Program-made: the position numbers and the translations under genes
Shown here: positions 25,625-35,151 of the stretch, piece by piece
Layout: each line of letters starts with the position of its first letter
Position numbering within the stretch: position 1 is the first letter of the stretch
Origin: Rhodobacteraceae bacterium S2214
Lineage (GTDB): Bacteria; Pseudomonadota; Alphaproteobacteria; Rhodobacterales; Rhodobacteraceae
Assembly: GCA_025141675.1 (NCBI GenBank)
Contig: CP081161.1
Location: 682,001-746,000, forward strand
Length of the DNA: 64,000 nucleotides
Reading direction: 5' to 3'
The notes under the pieces: model-generated
Told to the model about the DNA's origin: nothing
Seen by the model: only the letters and a program-made list of their open reading frames with translations
Databases searched by the model: none

Positions 25625-25807
25625 TTAGTGGCAGGGAAAGCCAGTTGCGTGACGCACGTCGTGTGCAGCGTCATGCAATGTGGATGCCTGTACGTGGCCA
25701 GCGACAGCGATGATGCCAAGGCCGATAAATGCGGCGGCAAACAACGACAATGTCGAGGATACGGATTTAGTCTGTGGAGCGGCGATTGCGCGTGCTTCGG
25801 TCTTCAT
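25625..25807 (-). CDS. cbtB: CbtB, predicted cobalt transporter small subunit
   Basis: 60 residues: one transmembrane helix (about 20-40) followed by a short periplasmic tail HDAAHDVRHATGFPCH, which contains the His-rich metal-contact motif that defines CbtB. First gene after the cobalamin riboswitch, with a GGAGA ribosome site 7 bases upstream of ATG. Short enough to be missed by length filters, but the tail and context make it secure. Confidence 0.93.
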   Translation of the reverse strand: MKTEARAIAAPQTKSVSSTLSLFAAAFIGLGIIAVAGHVQASTLHDAAHDVRHATGFPCH

Positions 25808-25812
25808 GTCTT

Positions 25813-25840
25813 TTCTCCTTTGCCCGTCACACCCGACGGG
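25813..25840 (-). promoter_or_regulatory. Hairpin before the cbtB ribosome site (riboswitch expression platform)
   Basis: On the minus strand CCCGTC - GGGTGT - GACGGG is followed by GCAAAGGAG, the cbtB ribosome site. It lies between the B12 box and the cbtB start. A stem here could compete with the aptamer and mask the ribosome site when cobalamin is bound; no T-run is present, so translational control is the more likely mode (inference). Confidence 0.6.
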
Positions 25841-25857
25841 GATGGGTTGTCGTCATG

Positions 25858-26055
25858 CAAGGCCGGTCTCCTGGCTTGCGGGTCTATGCGCTTTGTTGCC
25901 TTCCCGGTTTCCCAGTGGCGTCTTAACAAAGCACTCTCCGCATACAGTCGCGGGGGCGGCTGTGGTTTTGGGCCTCCGAATTGGGATCGGCCCTGTCCAC
26001 ATTCCCGTTTGATCCCCTGATGCTTTGCACCGTGCGGGGAACCATGCCTGTGTTT
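25858..26055 (-). ncRNA. Cobalamin (AdoCbl) riboswitch upstream of cbtB
   Basis: The minus-strand RNA contains the classic conserved blocks in order: GGTGC region, AAACGGGAATGTGG, GCCGCCCCCGCGACTGTATGCGG (read in two parts), GCCACTGGGAAACCGGGAAGGC, and the B12 box AGCCAGGAGACCGGCC. The aptamer ends about 50 bases before the cbtB ATG. High cobalamin should shut off the cobalt-uptake genes behind it. Confidence 0.95.
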
Positions 26056-26319
26056 TGTGCGCTGTGCGGCGCGGCGGGTCAAGGATGAAACCGACGCGAT
26101 TTGTTTGTGATGCGGCGTCAGCGGTGGCTAGGGCACGATTTATCCAGAAAAACAGGATGTCCCCGGCGGGCGGCGTCTTGAACAGGTGAAAGGCCGATTT
26201 GCGCAATATCTTGTGGATAAGTGGCTGGATTTGGCCATATGCGGGGTGGATTTGTTGACTTTGTCCGCTGTCACGGGCGATGGTTTCGGACCGTTAGAAT
26301 CACTGTAGGCCCTGTATCT

Positions 26320-29300
26320 GTGCGTTTTAGTAAGCTTCGCTTGAATGGCTTTAAAAGCTTTGTCGATCCGACTGATTTGATTATCGCGGATGGGCTGACT
26401 GGCGTTGTGGGCCCGAATGGATGCGGAAAATCCAACCTTCTTGAGGCTTTGCGCTGGGTCATGGGCGAGAATCGCGCCAAGGCCATGCGTGGCGGCGGTA
26501 TGGAGGATGTGATTTTTGCAGGCACGGCGACCCGTCCTGCCCGTAACTTTGCCGAAGTGTCGTTGCAGATTGATAACTTCGATCGGCTTGCCCCTGCTGC
26601 GTTCAACGATTCGGATAATCTGGAAGTTGTGCGCCGGATCACGCGCGATGCGGGCTCTGCGTATAAGGTCAGCACGAAAGATGTCCGCGCGCGTGATGTG
26701 CAGATGTTGTTCGCCGATGCATCAACCGGTGCACATTCGCCTGCCTTGGTCCGTCAGGGTCAGATTTCAGAGTTGATTAACGCGAAACCGAAAGCCCGTC
26801 GTCGGATTTTGGAAGAAGCCGCCGGGATTTCGGGGCTGTACCAGCGGCGTCACGAAGCGGAACTGAAGCTGAAGGGCGCAGAGACAAACCTCGTGCGCGT
26901 TGATGATGTGGTTGAGCAGTTGGCGTCGCAACTGTCGCAGCTTGCCCGTCAGGCGCGCCAAGCTGCCCGTTATCGCGAAATTGGCGATGCGTTGCGTCAG
27001 GCCGAAGGCATGTTGCTGTATCGGCGTTGGCGCGAAGCCGACGAAGGTTTGATCGCCGCTGCTGGTCAATTGCGTGAACGTACGGTTGCGGCTGCTGCTG
27101 CGGAAAAAGAGGCGTTACAGGCCACGACGGCACGCCAATTGGCAGAAGAGGCATTGCCTGCGTTGCGCGAAGAAGAAGCGATTGCGGCAGCGGTTCTGCA
27201 GCGGTTGATGGTGCAGCGCGATACCTTGTCTGAGCAGGAAAGCCGCGCGGTTGAAACGATTGCGACGCTCGAATCCCGTATCGAGCAGCTGACCAAGGAT
27301 ATGGAACGCGAAGGCGGGTTGAACCGCGATGCGGGCGACACCATTGAGCGGCTGGAATGGGAAGCGGCAGAGATTGCGAAGGCCGGTGTCGGTCATGATG
27401 ATGCGCTTGAGGAAGCGAATGACGGTGCCCGTGAAGGGGCCGCAAAGCTGCAAGAGCGTGAAGATGATCTGCAGACGTTGACCGAAGATGTGGCGCGGCT
27501 TGCTGCCCGTCACCAGTCCGCGAAACGTCTGTTGGACGATAGCCGCACGACGCTGGAGAAGAACGAAACGGAAGCGGCCCGCGCGAAAGAGGCGATGGCT
27601 GCGGCGACTGAGGCGTTGGAAAAGGCCGAAGCGGATTTCGAGATGGCCGAGGCTGCCGAAGAGCAGGCTGTGGCGACGGCTGCGAATGCCGATGAGACGC
27701 TTGTGGAGACCGAAGCTGCCCGTGCTGAATGCCAGACGATGGAAAGCGATGCGCGGTCCCAACGGTCGGAGGCTGAAGGCGAGGCGAATGCGCTGCGTGC
27801 TGAGGTTAATGCGCTGGCGAAATTGGTTGAACGGGATACGGCTGAGGGTGGGCAGGTGCTTGATCTGCTGACCGTGCAGTCGGGGTATGAAAAAGCGCTG
27901 GGTGCGGCTTTGGCCGATGATTTGCGGGCCCCTGCGATTTCGCCTGATGCGGCGTCTGGCTGGGCGAATTTGCCTGCGTATTTGTCGGTGCAGGCTTTGC
28001 CGGATTCGGTGCAACCGCTGACGACATATGTTGACGTACCAGAAGTGCTGGAGCGGCGGATGTCGCAGGTCGGGCTGGTGAAACAGGAAGAAGGCGCGCA
28101 GTTGCAGGCGGTTTTGAAACCGGGTCAGCGGCTGGTGTCTGTTGAGGGCGATGTTTGGCGCTGGGACGGGTTCAGAGCGGCGTCAGAGGATGCCCCGTCG
28201 GCGGCTGCATTGCGGTTGCAGCAGTTGAACCGGTTGGTCGAATTGAAGCGTGATCTGGAAGAGGTTGCTGCAAAGGCCACAGGTGCCGCACAGGCGCATG
28301 AGATTTTGACGCGTCGTTTGGCGGATTTGACGGCTGCGGATCAAACTGCGCGGACAGCGCGGCGTGATGCGGACCGTTTGGTGGCTGAAGCGAACAGGGC
28401 GGCGTCGCGTGCTGAGGCGGATCGTGATCTCGCGAGCGGGAAGTTGGAAGCGTCCAACCTTGCGATGAAGCGTTATGTCGAAGAGGCAATGATTGCGCGG
28501 AAGGCGCTGACCGAGGCAGAGGCGGCTGCGACGGGTCTTGAAGATCTGGATGAGGCGCGTGGACGCGTTGAAGATATCAAAATGACGGTGGAAGCGGCGC
28601 GGATCATGATGATGACCCGTCGGTCTGCCTATGACGAATTGCGCCGCGAAGGCGATGCGCGGTTGAAGCGGTCGCAGGAAATCACGAAGGAAGTGTCCGG
28701 CTGGAAATATCGGCTTGAAACGGCGAATAAACGGACGTCTGAGCTGGCGGATCGCAGGGCTGCGTCCGAGGCAGAACTGGCTGAGGCTGCGGCGGCACCT
28801 GAGGAAATCGCTGAGAAGCGGGCCGAATTGGCGGATGCCGTGGACGAGGCTGAAGGGCGGCGCGCTGCGGCGTCTGATGTGTTGGTTACGGCGGAAACTG
28901 CGCTGCGTAATGCAGCGGTGGCAGAACGGGATTCAGAGCGCACGGCATCAGAGGCCCGCGAGGCGCGAGCGCGGTCCGAGGCGCGATCAGATGCGGCGAA
29001 AGAAACCGTGGCTTATGCCGAAGAACGGATCATGGAAGCGCAAGAAATGTCGCCTGCTGAACTGCTGACGCGGTTGGATGTTGACGTGGACAGCATGCCC
29101 GCCGTTGATGTGATCGAAGGTCAGGTGAACCAGTATAAGCGGCAGCGTGATGCGCTGGGCGCCGTGAACCTGCGGGCCGAAGAAGACGCGAAGGAAGTGC
29201 AGGAAGAGCACGACCTGTTGGTCAACGAAAAGTCCGATCTTGAGGGTGCGATTGCAACGCTGCGCACGGGGATTGCATCGCTGAACAAAGAGGGTCGTGA

Positions 29301-29775
29301 ACGGCTGCTGACGGCGTTTGAACAGGTGAACGAGAACTTTGGTTTGCTGTTCACGCACCTGTTTGGTGGCGGTGAAGCGCGGCTCGAATTGGTGGAATCG
29401 GACGATCCGCTGGATGCGGGTCTTGAGATTTTGTGCCAGCCACCGGGCAAGAAGCTGTCCACGTTGTCGCTGTTGTCAGGTGGGGAACAGACCCTGACCG
29501 CGATGGCACTGATCTTTGCGGTGTTCCTTGCGAATCCTGCGCCGATCTGTGTTCTTGATGAGGTGGATGCGCCGTTGGATGATGCCAACGTGAACCGGTT
29601 CTGTGATATGCTGGACGAGATGACGCGCCGCACGGACACGCGGTTCTTGATCATCACGCACCACGCGGTGACGATGTCGCGGATGGATCGGTTGTTTGGT
29701 GTGACGATGGGCGAGCAGGGTGTGTCGCAGCTTGTGTCCGTAGACCTGAAGAAGGCCGAGGCGATGGTTGCTTAA
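26320..29775 (+). CDS. smc: Chromosome partition protein SMC
   Basis: An ATPase that compacts and segregates the chromosome with ScpA/ScpB. 1151 residues from a GTG start at MRFSKLRLNGFKSF, the usual beginning; the open frame runs 33 codons further upstream. Walker A GPNGCGKSN at 31-39, two long coiled coils (about 165-500 and 660-1000) flanking a hinge (about 510-640, VLDLLTVQSGYEKALGAAL), signature LSLLSGGEQTLTAMAL and Walker B ICVLDEVDAPLDDANV near the end. Rich in Ala/Glu/Arg as expected. It ends in a palindromic repeat shared with the convergent gene. Confidence 0.97.
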   Translation: MRFSKLRLNGFKSFVDPTDLIIADGLTGVVGPNGCGKSNLLEALRWVMGENRAKAMRGGGMEDVIFAGTATRPARNFAEVSLQIDNFDRLAPAAFNDSDNLEVVRRITRDAGSAYKVSTKDVRARDVQMLFADASTGAHSPALVRQGQISELINAKPKARRRILEEAAGISGLYQRRHEAELKLKGAETNLVRVDDVVEQLASQLSQLARQARQAARYREIGDALRQAEGMLLYRRWREADEGLIAAAGQLRERTVAAAAAEKEALQATTARQLAEEALPALREEEAIAAAVLQRLMVQRDTLSEQESRAVETIATLESRIEQLTKDMEREGGLNRDAGDTIERLEWEAAEIAKAGVGHDDALEEANDGAREGAAKLQEREDDLQTLTEDVARLAARHQSAKRLLDDSRTTLEKNETEAARAKEAMAAATEALEKAEADFEMAEAAEEQAVATAANADETLVETEAARAECQTMESDARSQRSEAEGEANALRAEVNALAKLVERDTAEGGQVLDLLTVQSGYEKALGAALADDLRAPAISPDAASGWANLPAYLSVQALPDSVQPLTTYVDVPEVLERRMSQVGLVKQEEGAQLQAVLKPGQRLVSVEGDVWRWDGFRAASEDAPSAAALRLQQLNRLVELKRDLEEVAAKATGAAQAHEILTRRLADLTAADQTARTARRDADRLVAEANRAASRAEADRDLASGKLEASNLAMKRYVEEAMIARKALTEAEAAATGLEDLDEARGRVEDIKMTVEAARIMMMTRRSAYDELRREGDARLKRSQEITKEVSGWKYRLETANKRTSELADRRAASEAELAEAAAAPEEIAEKRAELADAVDEAEGRRAAASDVLVTAETALRNAAVAERDSERTASEAREARARSEARSDAAKETVAYAEERIMEAQEMSPAELLTRLDVDVDSMPAVDVIEGQVNQYKRQRDALGAVNLRAEEDAKEVQEEHDLLVNEKSDLEGAIATLRTGIASLNKEGRERLLTAFEQVNENFGLLFTHLFGGGEARLELVESDDPLDAGLEILCQPPGKKLSTLSLLSGGEQTLTAMALIFAVFLANPAPICVLDEVDAPLDDANVNRFCDMLDEMTRRTDTRFLIITHHAVTMSRMDRLFGVTMGEQGVSQLVSVDLKKAEAMVA

Positions 29776-29823
29776 ACGGCAGGGAGACGCGCGTGCAAGC
29801 ACGACGCCCCTCCCGCCGTCCCG
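29776..29823. repeat. Palindromic repeat element, copy A (convergent smc/membrane gene end)
   Basis: Can fold into a two-part hairpin: outer 10-bp stem ACGGC-A-GGGAG / CTCCC-GCCGT with a bulged A, a 2x2 internal loop, then an inner 8-bp stem GCGCGTGC - AA - GCACGACGC with a bulged A. It fills the whole space between the smc stop and the stop of the convergent gene, so it may act as a bidirectional terminator. Copies B (40722) and C (43270) share the core in the same orientation. Confidence 0.8.
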
Positions 29824-30834
29824 TTATGTTGGTGCGTGACCTGGCATGCGTTGTTTCCACAAAGCGCGTGCTTCTTCTGGTGCAAGGCGTTCGACCTTCA
29901 TCTTTTCCGCGCGTTCGGCTTTGTGTTTGTCAAAGCGGTCGATGTAGACAAGCGTGGCCCCTGCGCTGAGCAGGCTGATCGTCCAGAGCCAAAATACCAA
30001 ACTGAGGCCCAGTACAATTCCGATATCGCGCGACCATTGGAACGGAATTTTTTCATCTGCCATCAAATCGATAATTGTCAAAGTTCCGGATAAGCGATCA
30101 CCTTGCCCGATCAGAGCTGCGAAGCTTTCAAGAGCAGGCAGGCTAAGTTCGGACATCAGATAAACGATAAACACAAGCGCCAGAAGTGGCACGAACCCTG
30201 CACCGAAGCCTGCGAGCGGTGTGTGGGGGTTACCGCTGGGGTCACGACCAATCGCGACAGAGGCCAGCGGCACAAGCAAAGCCGTGTAGAATGCCGTAAA
30301 GCCCAACCATGACACTGTACTGAGCTTCACCATCATCGGGATGTCAGTCACAACTTTAGTCAGGACGTAGTCGAGTGTCGCATTTTCCAGCAGAACAACG
30401 ATGTCGTTAACGCTGAGCGAAACCGATCTCAGGTAAAAGAATGCAGCAATCATTGCGATTAGCGTAGTCGCAAACCCAACCAGCAATCCGTAGCCTGCTG
30501 CTGGAAGGATCAGTTTCCAAAAGTTAACCGCAGGCTTATGGCCTCTTGTGGTTAATCCAAGTCGTAGTCCGATCAGCATAGGAAAAGAGTAAATTGCAGA
30601 CAGCAAGATCGCGAATAGCGCGGACGTAGCAATCAAGGCAAAGGTGCCGCGAAAGTCGCCCATCCCGTTGCGGGCGTACAAAATGTAGATGTCAAAAGTG
30701 ACAATGAATGCGAGTAAGGTCAGCCCGATAAGTCCGCACACCATGATCGGGAAAACGATGATGTATTGCCACAGGATGTTGAACGAAAACGGAATTGCGC
30801 GGAGTGCTATCATTGGACCAGCTCGAAAACTCAT
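29824..30834 (-). CDS. Polytopic membrane protein, function unknown
   Basis: 336 residues with about six to seven transmembrane helices (roughly 20-45, 60-85, 105-130, 155-180 loop region, 190-215, 240-262, 280-300) and a basic cytosolic tail of some 40 residues (RFDKHKAERAEKMKVERL). No recognisable transporter or enzyme motif. Resembles uncharacterised conserved membrane proteins of Rhodobacteraceae. It is monocistronic: convergent with smc, and 90 bases downstream of its start lies the dipeptidase end. Confidence 0.65.
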   Translation of the reverse strand: MSFRAGPMIALRAIPFSFNILWQYIIVFPIMVCGLIGLTLLAFIVTFDIYILYARNGMGDFRGTFALIATSALFAILLSAIYSFPMLIGLRLGLTTRGHKPAVNFWKLILPAAGYGLLVGFATTLIAMIAAFFYLRSVSLSVNDIVVLLENATLDYVLTKVVTDIPMMVKLSTVSWLGFTAFYTALLVPLASVAIGRDPSGNPHTPLAGFGAGFVPLLALVFIVYLMSELSLPALESFAALIGQGDRLSGTLTIIDLMADEKIPFQWSRDIGIVLGLSLVFWLWTISLLSAGATLVYIDRFDKHKAERAEKMKVERLAPEEARALWKQRMPGHAPT

Positions 30835-30924
30835 TAGGAATAATTATCCTAAAAGGGTGACCGAGCCCTGTGTCAGGATTTTGACCACAGCGTGGAGTTG
30901 TTGTGTGGGGCTTTGACTATCGCG

Positions 30925-32088
30925 CTAGTTTGGCAGTCGTGCCCGTAGCACCCGCAGCATGTTTTCACCCATGACTTTGCGAATTTGCGTTTCGGGTGTG
31001 CGTATGTCGACAAGCGCCTGCGTGATGGCCGCCAGTTCTGAGGTGTCGAGCGACGTTGTGACCGACCCGTCGAAATCTGACCCGAGGCTGACGTGGTTTT
31101 CGCCGACCAGATCAATCGCGGCCTGAATGCTGCGTGCGATGCCCGCTGGACTGTCGTCACAGACCGCCGTGCGCCAATAACCAATGGCGATGACACCGCC
31201 TTTGGCTGCGATATCTTGCATCAGCCCGTCGTCGTAGTTCCGTTCGCTCGGGCAGGCCCCAAAAATGCCGGTGTGGCTGACCACGATGGGCATGTCCGTG
31301 ATCGCAAGCACGTCGCGTGCGACCTGGGGTGACGAATGGGCCAGATCGAGGATAAGGTTGCGTTGTTCAACTTGCGTCACAACTTCGCGGCCAAAATCGG
31401 TGAGCCCTGCGTTGTTTTCGCCATGCAGCGATCCGCCGAGTGCGTTGTCGAAGAAATGTTGCAGCGCGATCATGCGGTGGCCCGCGTCGGTAAGTTTTGC
31501 GAGGTTTGCGATATCGCCCTCGAGCGGATGCGCGCCTTCGATGCCCAGAAGCCCGCCGACCACGTTTTGGCCTGCAGCCCGATCCGCGAGGAGCTGTTCG
31601 AGGTCGGATTGCGTTTCGATGACCCGCAACTGTTCGCTCTTGTCCGCGAAGTGGTGCAGTTTTTCGGCTTGGTACAGCGCTCGTTCCAACAGGCTGTTCC
31701 ATGTGCGGGGCGGCCAGAGCTGCCCGATTGCCAACAACGTAATGTTGTCCGTGGCGTCGGCCGCATTTTCATGAATGTTTTGGCCTGCCGGACTTTTTGT
31801 GACGGCCGTGAACATCTGGATGGCGACATTACCTTCTAGCAGACGCGGGATGTCGACGTGTCCGATGTCGCTGCGCTTGAGCAGATTGCGATCCCAAAGC
31901 AGCGCGTCTGCGTGCCAATCGCCGATGATCAGACTGTCGTGAAGCGCCTGTGCCTGATCGCTGATCGGGTAGGGCGCGTGTGGTCGCACGGCATTGCGTT
32001 CGGCGGCGACATAGTACGGCGCGAAATAGAAGAACGCAGCAATTGCGATAAGAACGAGAACAGCGAATGCTTTGAAAAACCGTTTCAT
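30925..32088 (-). CDS. Membrane dipeptidase (peptidase family M19)
   Basis: A zinc dipeptidase of the renal-dipeptidase family, 387 residues. An N-terminal helix (4-24) anchors it in the inner membrane or acts as signal. Metal-site markers: IGDWHADALLWDRN (H-x-D), EGAHPLEG, the His in HTGIFGACPSERN and the GSDFDGSVTT motif that closes the site. Likely hydrolyses D- or L-dipeptides in the periplasm; next to a murein transglycosylase, so peptide recycling is plausible. Starts inside the stop of the transglycosylase gene (ATGA overlap). Start at MKRFFKAF, 10 codons inside the open frame. Confidence 0.88.
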   Translation of the reverse strand: MKRFFKAFAVLVLIAIAAFFYFAPYYVAAERNAVRPHAPYPISDQAQALHDSLIIGDWHADALLWDRNLLKRSDIGHVDIPRLLEGNVAIQMFTAVTKSPAGQNIHENAADATDNITLLAIGQLWPPRTWNSLLERALYQAEKLHHFADKSEQLRVIETQSDLEQLLADRAAGQNVVGGLLGIEGAHPLEGDIANLAKLTDAGHRMIALQHFFDNALGGSLHGENNAGLTDFGREVVTQVEQRNLILDLAHSSPQVARDVLAITDMPIVVSHTGIFGACPSERNYDDGLMQDIAAKGGVIAIGYWRTAVCDDSPAGIARSIQAAIDLVGENHVSLGSDFDGSVTTSLDTSELAAITQALVDIRTPETQIRKVMGENMLRVLRARLPN

Positions 32089-33248
32089 AGTGCGTTCAAA
32101 AGTCCAGTGGTTGGCCATGCGTCCGCGGGTAGGCCCAGCCGTTGTTGTTCCAACTGGATCGCATCGCGAGTTTTCGCGCCGAGGATGCCGTCGATGCCGC
32201 CTACGTCATGCCCGCGTGCCGCAAGTTTGCTTTGTAGCGCTTGCATTTGATCGCCCGACAGGCCCGGTGTCGGGTTGCCTGCATCGTAGACCGGACCACC
32301 TGCGAGCCGTGTCGCGAAATAGGCGGCGGTGGTGACGTAAACGAAGCTTTGGTTCCATTCGAAATAGACATCGAAGTTGTCGTAGGCGAAGAACGCTGGC
32401 CCGTTGCGCCCCATTGGCAAAACGACGCGAGCCGTCAGGTTCGTGGGGGCGGTTCCGTCGCGGGAAGTCACGCCAAGTGCGTTCCATTCGGCGACGGTTT
32501 TAGGGTGTTTCAGGCCGGTTTGCGCCCAATCCAGCGTGTCCGGCACGCGGATTTCTTGCAACCATGGTTGGTTAGGTTTCCATCCCAAACCGGACAGCAC
32601 ATTTGCGCCGGACATCAACGCATCTGCGGCTGATCCTTTCAGATCAATTTTGCCGTCTCCGTCGCCGTCCAACCCGCTTTCGATGATATCACCGGGCAGC
32701 ATTTGGACTTGGCCGATTTCGCCCGCCCATGCGCCTGTTGTTGTGTCGGGGTTAAAATTGCCGCGTTCGTTCAATTCAATCGCTGCGATCAACTGCGGGC
32801 GGAACAGTTCGGGGCGGCGGCAATCATGCGCCAACGTCACAAGCGCGTTGCGTGTGTTAAAATCACCTTGGAAGCTGCCGTAGTCGGTTTCAAAAGCCCA
32901 AAAGGCCAGAATGACTTCGCGGGGGATGCCGAATTGCGCTTCGATCCGGTCAAAGGTGGCAGCGTTGCGTCGTGCAGCCGCAACGCCATTGTCGATCCGG
33001 TTTTGGCTGATCAAAGCACGGGAAAACGCGATGAAGTCTTTTTGAAACACGCCTTGGGACCGATCCGCGTTCAGCACGCGTTGATCAATTCGCGCCCCGT
33101 TCAGCACGCCATCGGCGGCGGTGGGGGACAACCCGTTCGCGACGGCTTCGGCTTTGACGCCTGCAAGAAACGCGGGAAGCGGGCCACCGCAGGTTTGCGC
33201 CACAGCAGGGCTTGCGAGCATGGAAAGGGCGAAAGCGAGGCGGCGCAT
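32085..33248 (-). CDS. Lytic murein transglycosylase, MltB type, with peptidoglycan-binding domain
   Basis: 387 residues: signal peptide (1-17, ASPAVA), catalytic SLT_2 domain (about 20-320) with AFWAFETDYGSFQGDF, whose first Glu is the predicted catalytic acid, and GEIGQVQMLPGDII, and a C-terminal PG_binding_1 repeat (about 325-387; LSGDQMQALQSKLAARGHDVGGIDG). Cleaves glycan strands in the periplasm. Part of a minus-strand series DUF1636-cobC-cbiB-mltB-M19 with small gaps and overlaps. Confidence 0.9.
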   Translation of the reverse strand: MRRLAFALSMLASPAVAQTCGGPLPAFLAGVKAEAVANGLSPTAADGVLNGARIDQRVLNADRSQGVFQKDFIAFSRALISQNRIDNGVAAARRNAATFDRIEAQFGIPREVILAFWAFETDYGSFQGDFNTRNALVTLAHDCRRPELFRPQLIAAIELNERGNFNPDTTTGAWAGEIGQVQMLPGDIIESGLDGDGDGKIDLKGSAADALMSGANVLSGLGWKPNQPWLQEIRVPDTLDWAQTGLKHPKTVAEWNALGVTSRDGTAPTNLTARVVLPMGRNGPAFFAYDNFDVYFEWNQSFVYVTTAAYFATRLAGGPVYDAGNPTPGLSGDQMQALQSKLAARGHDVGGIDGILGAKTRDAIQLEQQRLGLPADAWPTTGLLNAL

Positions 33249-33313
33249 GGCGGTTCCTGTCAGTTAGGTTTTGCGAAAGGTAACAGCCGTGCCACTGCGC
33301 GCAACGGCTGCGA

Positions 33314-34210
33314 TTAGATGATGGCGACAAACAGCGCGATGGCGAGCGTCACCCACCACGCCGCCCACAACGTTTGCGTGGTTTGGGCGATGTCGTCGGG
33401 GCCGAGGGTGTGTTTGCCCGCCTCGTTGACATAGGGGAATAGCGTTAGTTTGCCGTCGTAACTGCGTGGGCCAGCCAGTGCGACGTTTTGCTTGTAGGCC
33501 ATCGCGGCCTCTGGCCAACCTGCGTTGGGGGACCTGTGCAGGTTTGCGTCGTCGGCGATTTTGGCAAATGGTGTTTGGCGATCTGTCGCCCAGATCAGCA
33601 GTGCTGTCAGGCGGGCAGGCACCCAGTTCAGCAGGTCGTCGAAACGCGCCGCTGCCCAGCCGAATTGAAGGTGGCGCGGTGTTTTGTAGCCGATCATGCT
33701 GTCGGCGGTATTGGTGATCTTGTAGACCAGAAGGGCCGGAAGGCCGCCAATTGCAAACCAGAAAATCGGGGCGATGACCCCGTCGCTGAAATTCTCGGAT
33801 CCGCTTTCAATCGCGCTGCGCGTGACGTCTGATATGGTCATGTCGCGGGTGTCGCGGCTGACGATCATCGCCACGGCACGGCGCCCTTGTTGCAAAGACA
33901 TGCGCAGGCCAGTGCCGACGGCGGCCACGTGTTCGACAAGGGATCGTTGTGCAATCAACATCGCCCCAAGAATGACGTCCGCCCAAATGCCCGGAATGGC
34001 GGTGATAAGCATGCCCAGGATAAGCGCGCCAATCACCAAGGCCGCGAAACTGATCGTGCCTTTGGTTTTGCGGTTTTCGCCTGTGTTGTATGTCGTGTCG
34101 ATATGGCCGACGGCCTTTCCCATGATGACAGCAGGGTGCGGGATGCGCGACCACAGCCATTTGGGTTCGCCAAAGATCCCATCAAGGATCATCGCGAAAA
34201 GAACGGTCAA
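33314..34210 (-). CDS. cbiB: Adenosylcobinamide-phosphate synthase CbiB/CobD
   Basis: An integral membrane enzyme joining adenosylcobyric acid with aminopropanol phosphate. 298 residues, five or so helices, with family segments DGIFGEPKWLWSRIPHPAVIMG, SGSENFSDGVIAPIFWFAIGG, KITNTADSMIGYKT and GRFDDLLNWVPARLTA-like WAAARFDDLLNWVPARLTA. The first codon is TTG, sharing TTGA with the cobC stop; alternative ATG at residue 7 would remove part of the first helix, so I keep TTG. Follows cobC directly, the usual partnership. Confidence 0.92.
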   Translation of the reverse strand: MTVLFAMILDGIFGEPKWLWSRIPHPAVIMGKAVGHIDTTYNTGENRKTKGTISFAALVIGALILGMLITAIPGIWADVILGAMLIAQRSLVEHVAAVGTGLRMSLQQGRRAVAMIVSRDTRDMTISDVTRSAIESGSENFSDGVIAPIFWFAIGGLPALLVYKITNTADSMIGYKTPRHLQFGWAAARFDDLLNWVPARLTALLIWATDRQTPFAKIADDANLHRSPNAGWPEAAMAYKQNVALAGPRSYDGKLTLFPYVNEAGKHTLGPDDIAQTTQTLWAAWWVTLAIALFVAII

Positions 34211-35151
34211 AAGGCACCTTCAAGCTGGTCCCACCGATCCGGTGCGGGCAAGCCAAGGCGCAGCCATGTGTTGTCGTATGGGAATGTCCGGGACCAGATT
34301 TTGGATTGCGCAAGTTGGGCTTGGGCGGCTTTTGCGTCATCGACTTCGTACAGGCGGAACAGGCTTGTGCCACCAAGAGTGATCGCGCCTTTGCTTGCCA
34401 ATAAGTCGTCCAAGCGGTTTGCATCTGCGGACAGGCGGGTGCGGGTTTCATCCGCCCATTGGGGATCGGCCAAAGCCTCTGCGCCGATTTGCAAGGCTGG
34501 GCCGGACACCTGCCATGGACCTAAGGCTTCTTTTAGGGCCGTGATGATCGCCGGATCGCCAATGGCAAAACCAAGACGCAGCCCCGCGAGCCCCCAAAAT
34601 TTGCCAAAGCTTTTCAGGATGACCGTGCCGGGTTTGGCGGCCTCTGCGATGAGGGATTGATCGGGGATCACGTCAGCAAAGCTTTCGTCGATGATCCGCA
34701 GGTCGCCGGTGATGTCCGACGCCTGCCATATCCGCCCGTCAGGGTTGTTGGGATGCACGGCGACGGTTGCATTTGCCCCGTCCGGATCTGCAAACCAGTT
34801 CGCGGATTGAAACGCGGCTGCATGTTCATTGTATGTGGGGCCAGGGATATTCACGCGGCCAGCAGTTGTCAGGCGTGGCAATTGCGCAATGACCGATGAT
34901 GCGCCTGCCGTCGCGAGACAGGCTGCCGCTTTCGGTACCGACCAATAGGCGCGGGCGCGTGCTGTGATCAGGTCAAATGCGCCGCTGTCAGGCAGGGCTG
35001 TCCATGCGTCAGGCGACAGCGTCGGGATCGGGTAGGGTACAGGATTTATACCCGTGGACAGGTCCAGCCACTGCGCGCGCGTGCCGCCGTACTGTGCAAT
35101 TGCCGCATCCAGCCCGCCGCCGTGGTCGCGTTTTGCAGGGGCATCAATCAT
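34207..35151 (-). CDS. cobC: Threonine-phosphate decarboxylase (CobC)
   Basis: A PLP enzyme making (R)-1-amino-2-propanol phosphate from L-threonine phosphate for the nucleotide loop arm. 314 residues (a little short for the family, about 330-360). Signatures: HGGGLDAAIAQYGG and LSTGINPVPYP at the N-terminus, Schiff-base lysine in ILKSFGKFWGLAGLRLGF, and the VHPNNPDGR cofactor loop. Start at MIDAPAKRDHGG because that reads into HGG; 23 open codons precede it. Overlaps cbiB and the DUF1636 gene by 4 bases each. Confidence 0.92.
   Translation of the reverse strand: MIDAPAKRDHGGGLDAAIAQYGGTRAQWLDLSTGINPVPYPIPTLSPDAWTALPDSGAFDLITARARAYWSVPKAAACLATAGASSVIAQLPRLTTAGRVNIPGPTYNEHAAAFQSANWFADPDGANATVAVHPNNPDGRIWQASDITGDLRIIDESFADVIPDQSLIAEAAKPGTVILKSFGKFWGLAGLRLGFAIGDPAIITALKEALGPWQVSGPALQIGAEALADPQWADETRTRLSADANRLDDLLASKGAITLGGTSLFRLYEVDDAKAAQAQLAQSKIWSRTFPYDNTWLRLGLPAPDRWDQLEGAF

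Noticed and set aside
27115..28014. 299-codon minus-strand frame inside smc
   Set aside because: Arg/His/Leu-rich shadow of the SMC coiled coil, typical of antisense frames in GC-rich DNA.
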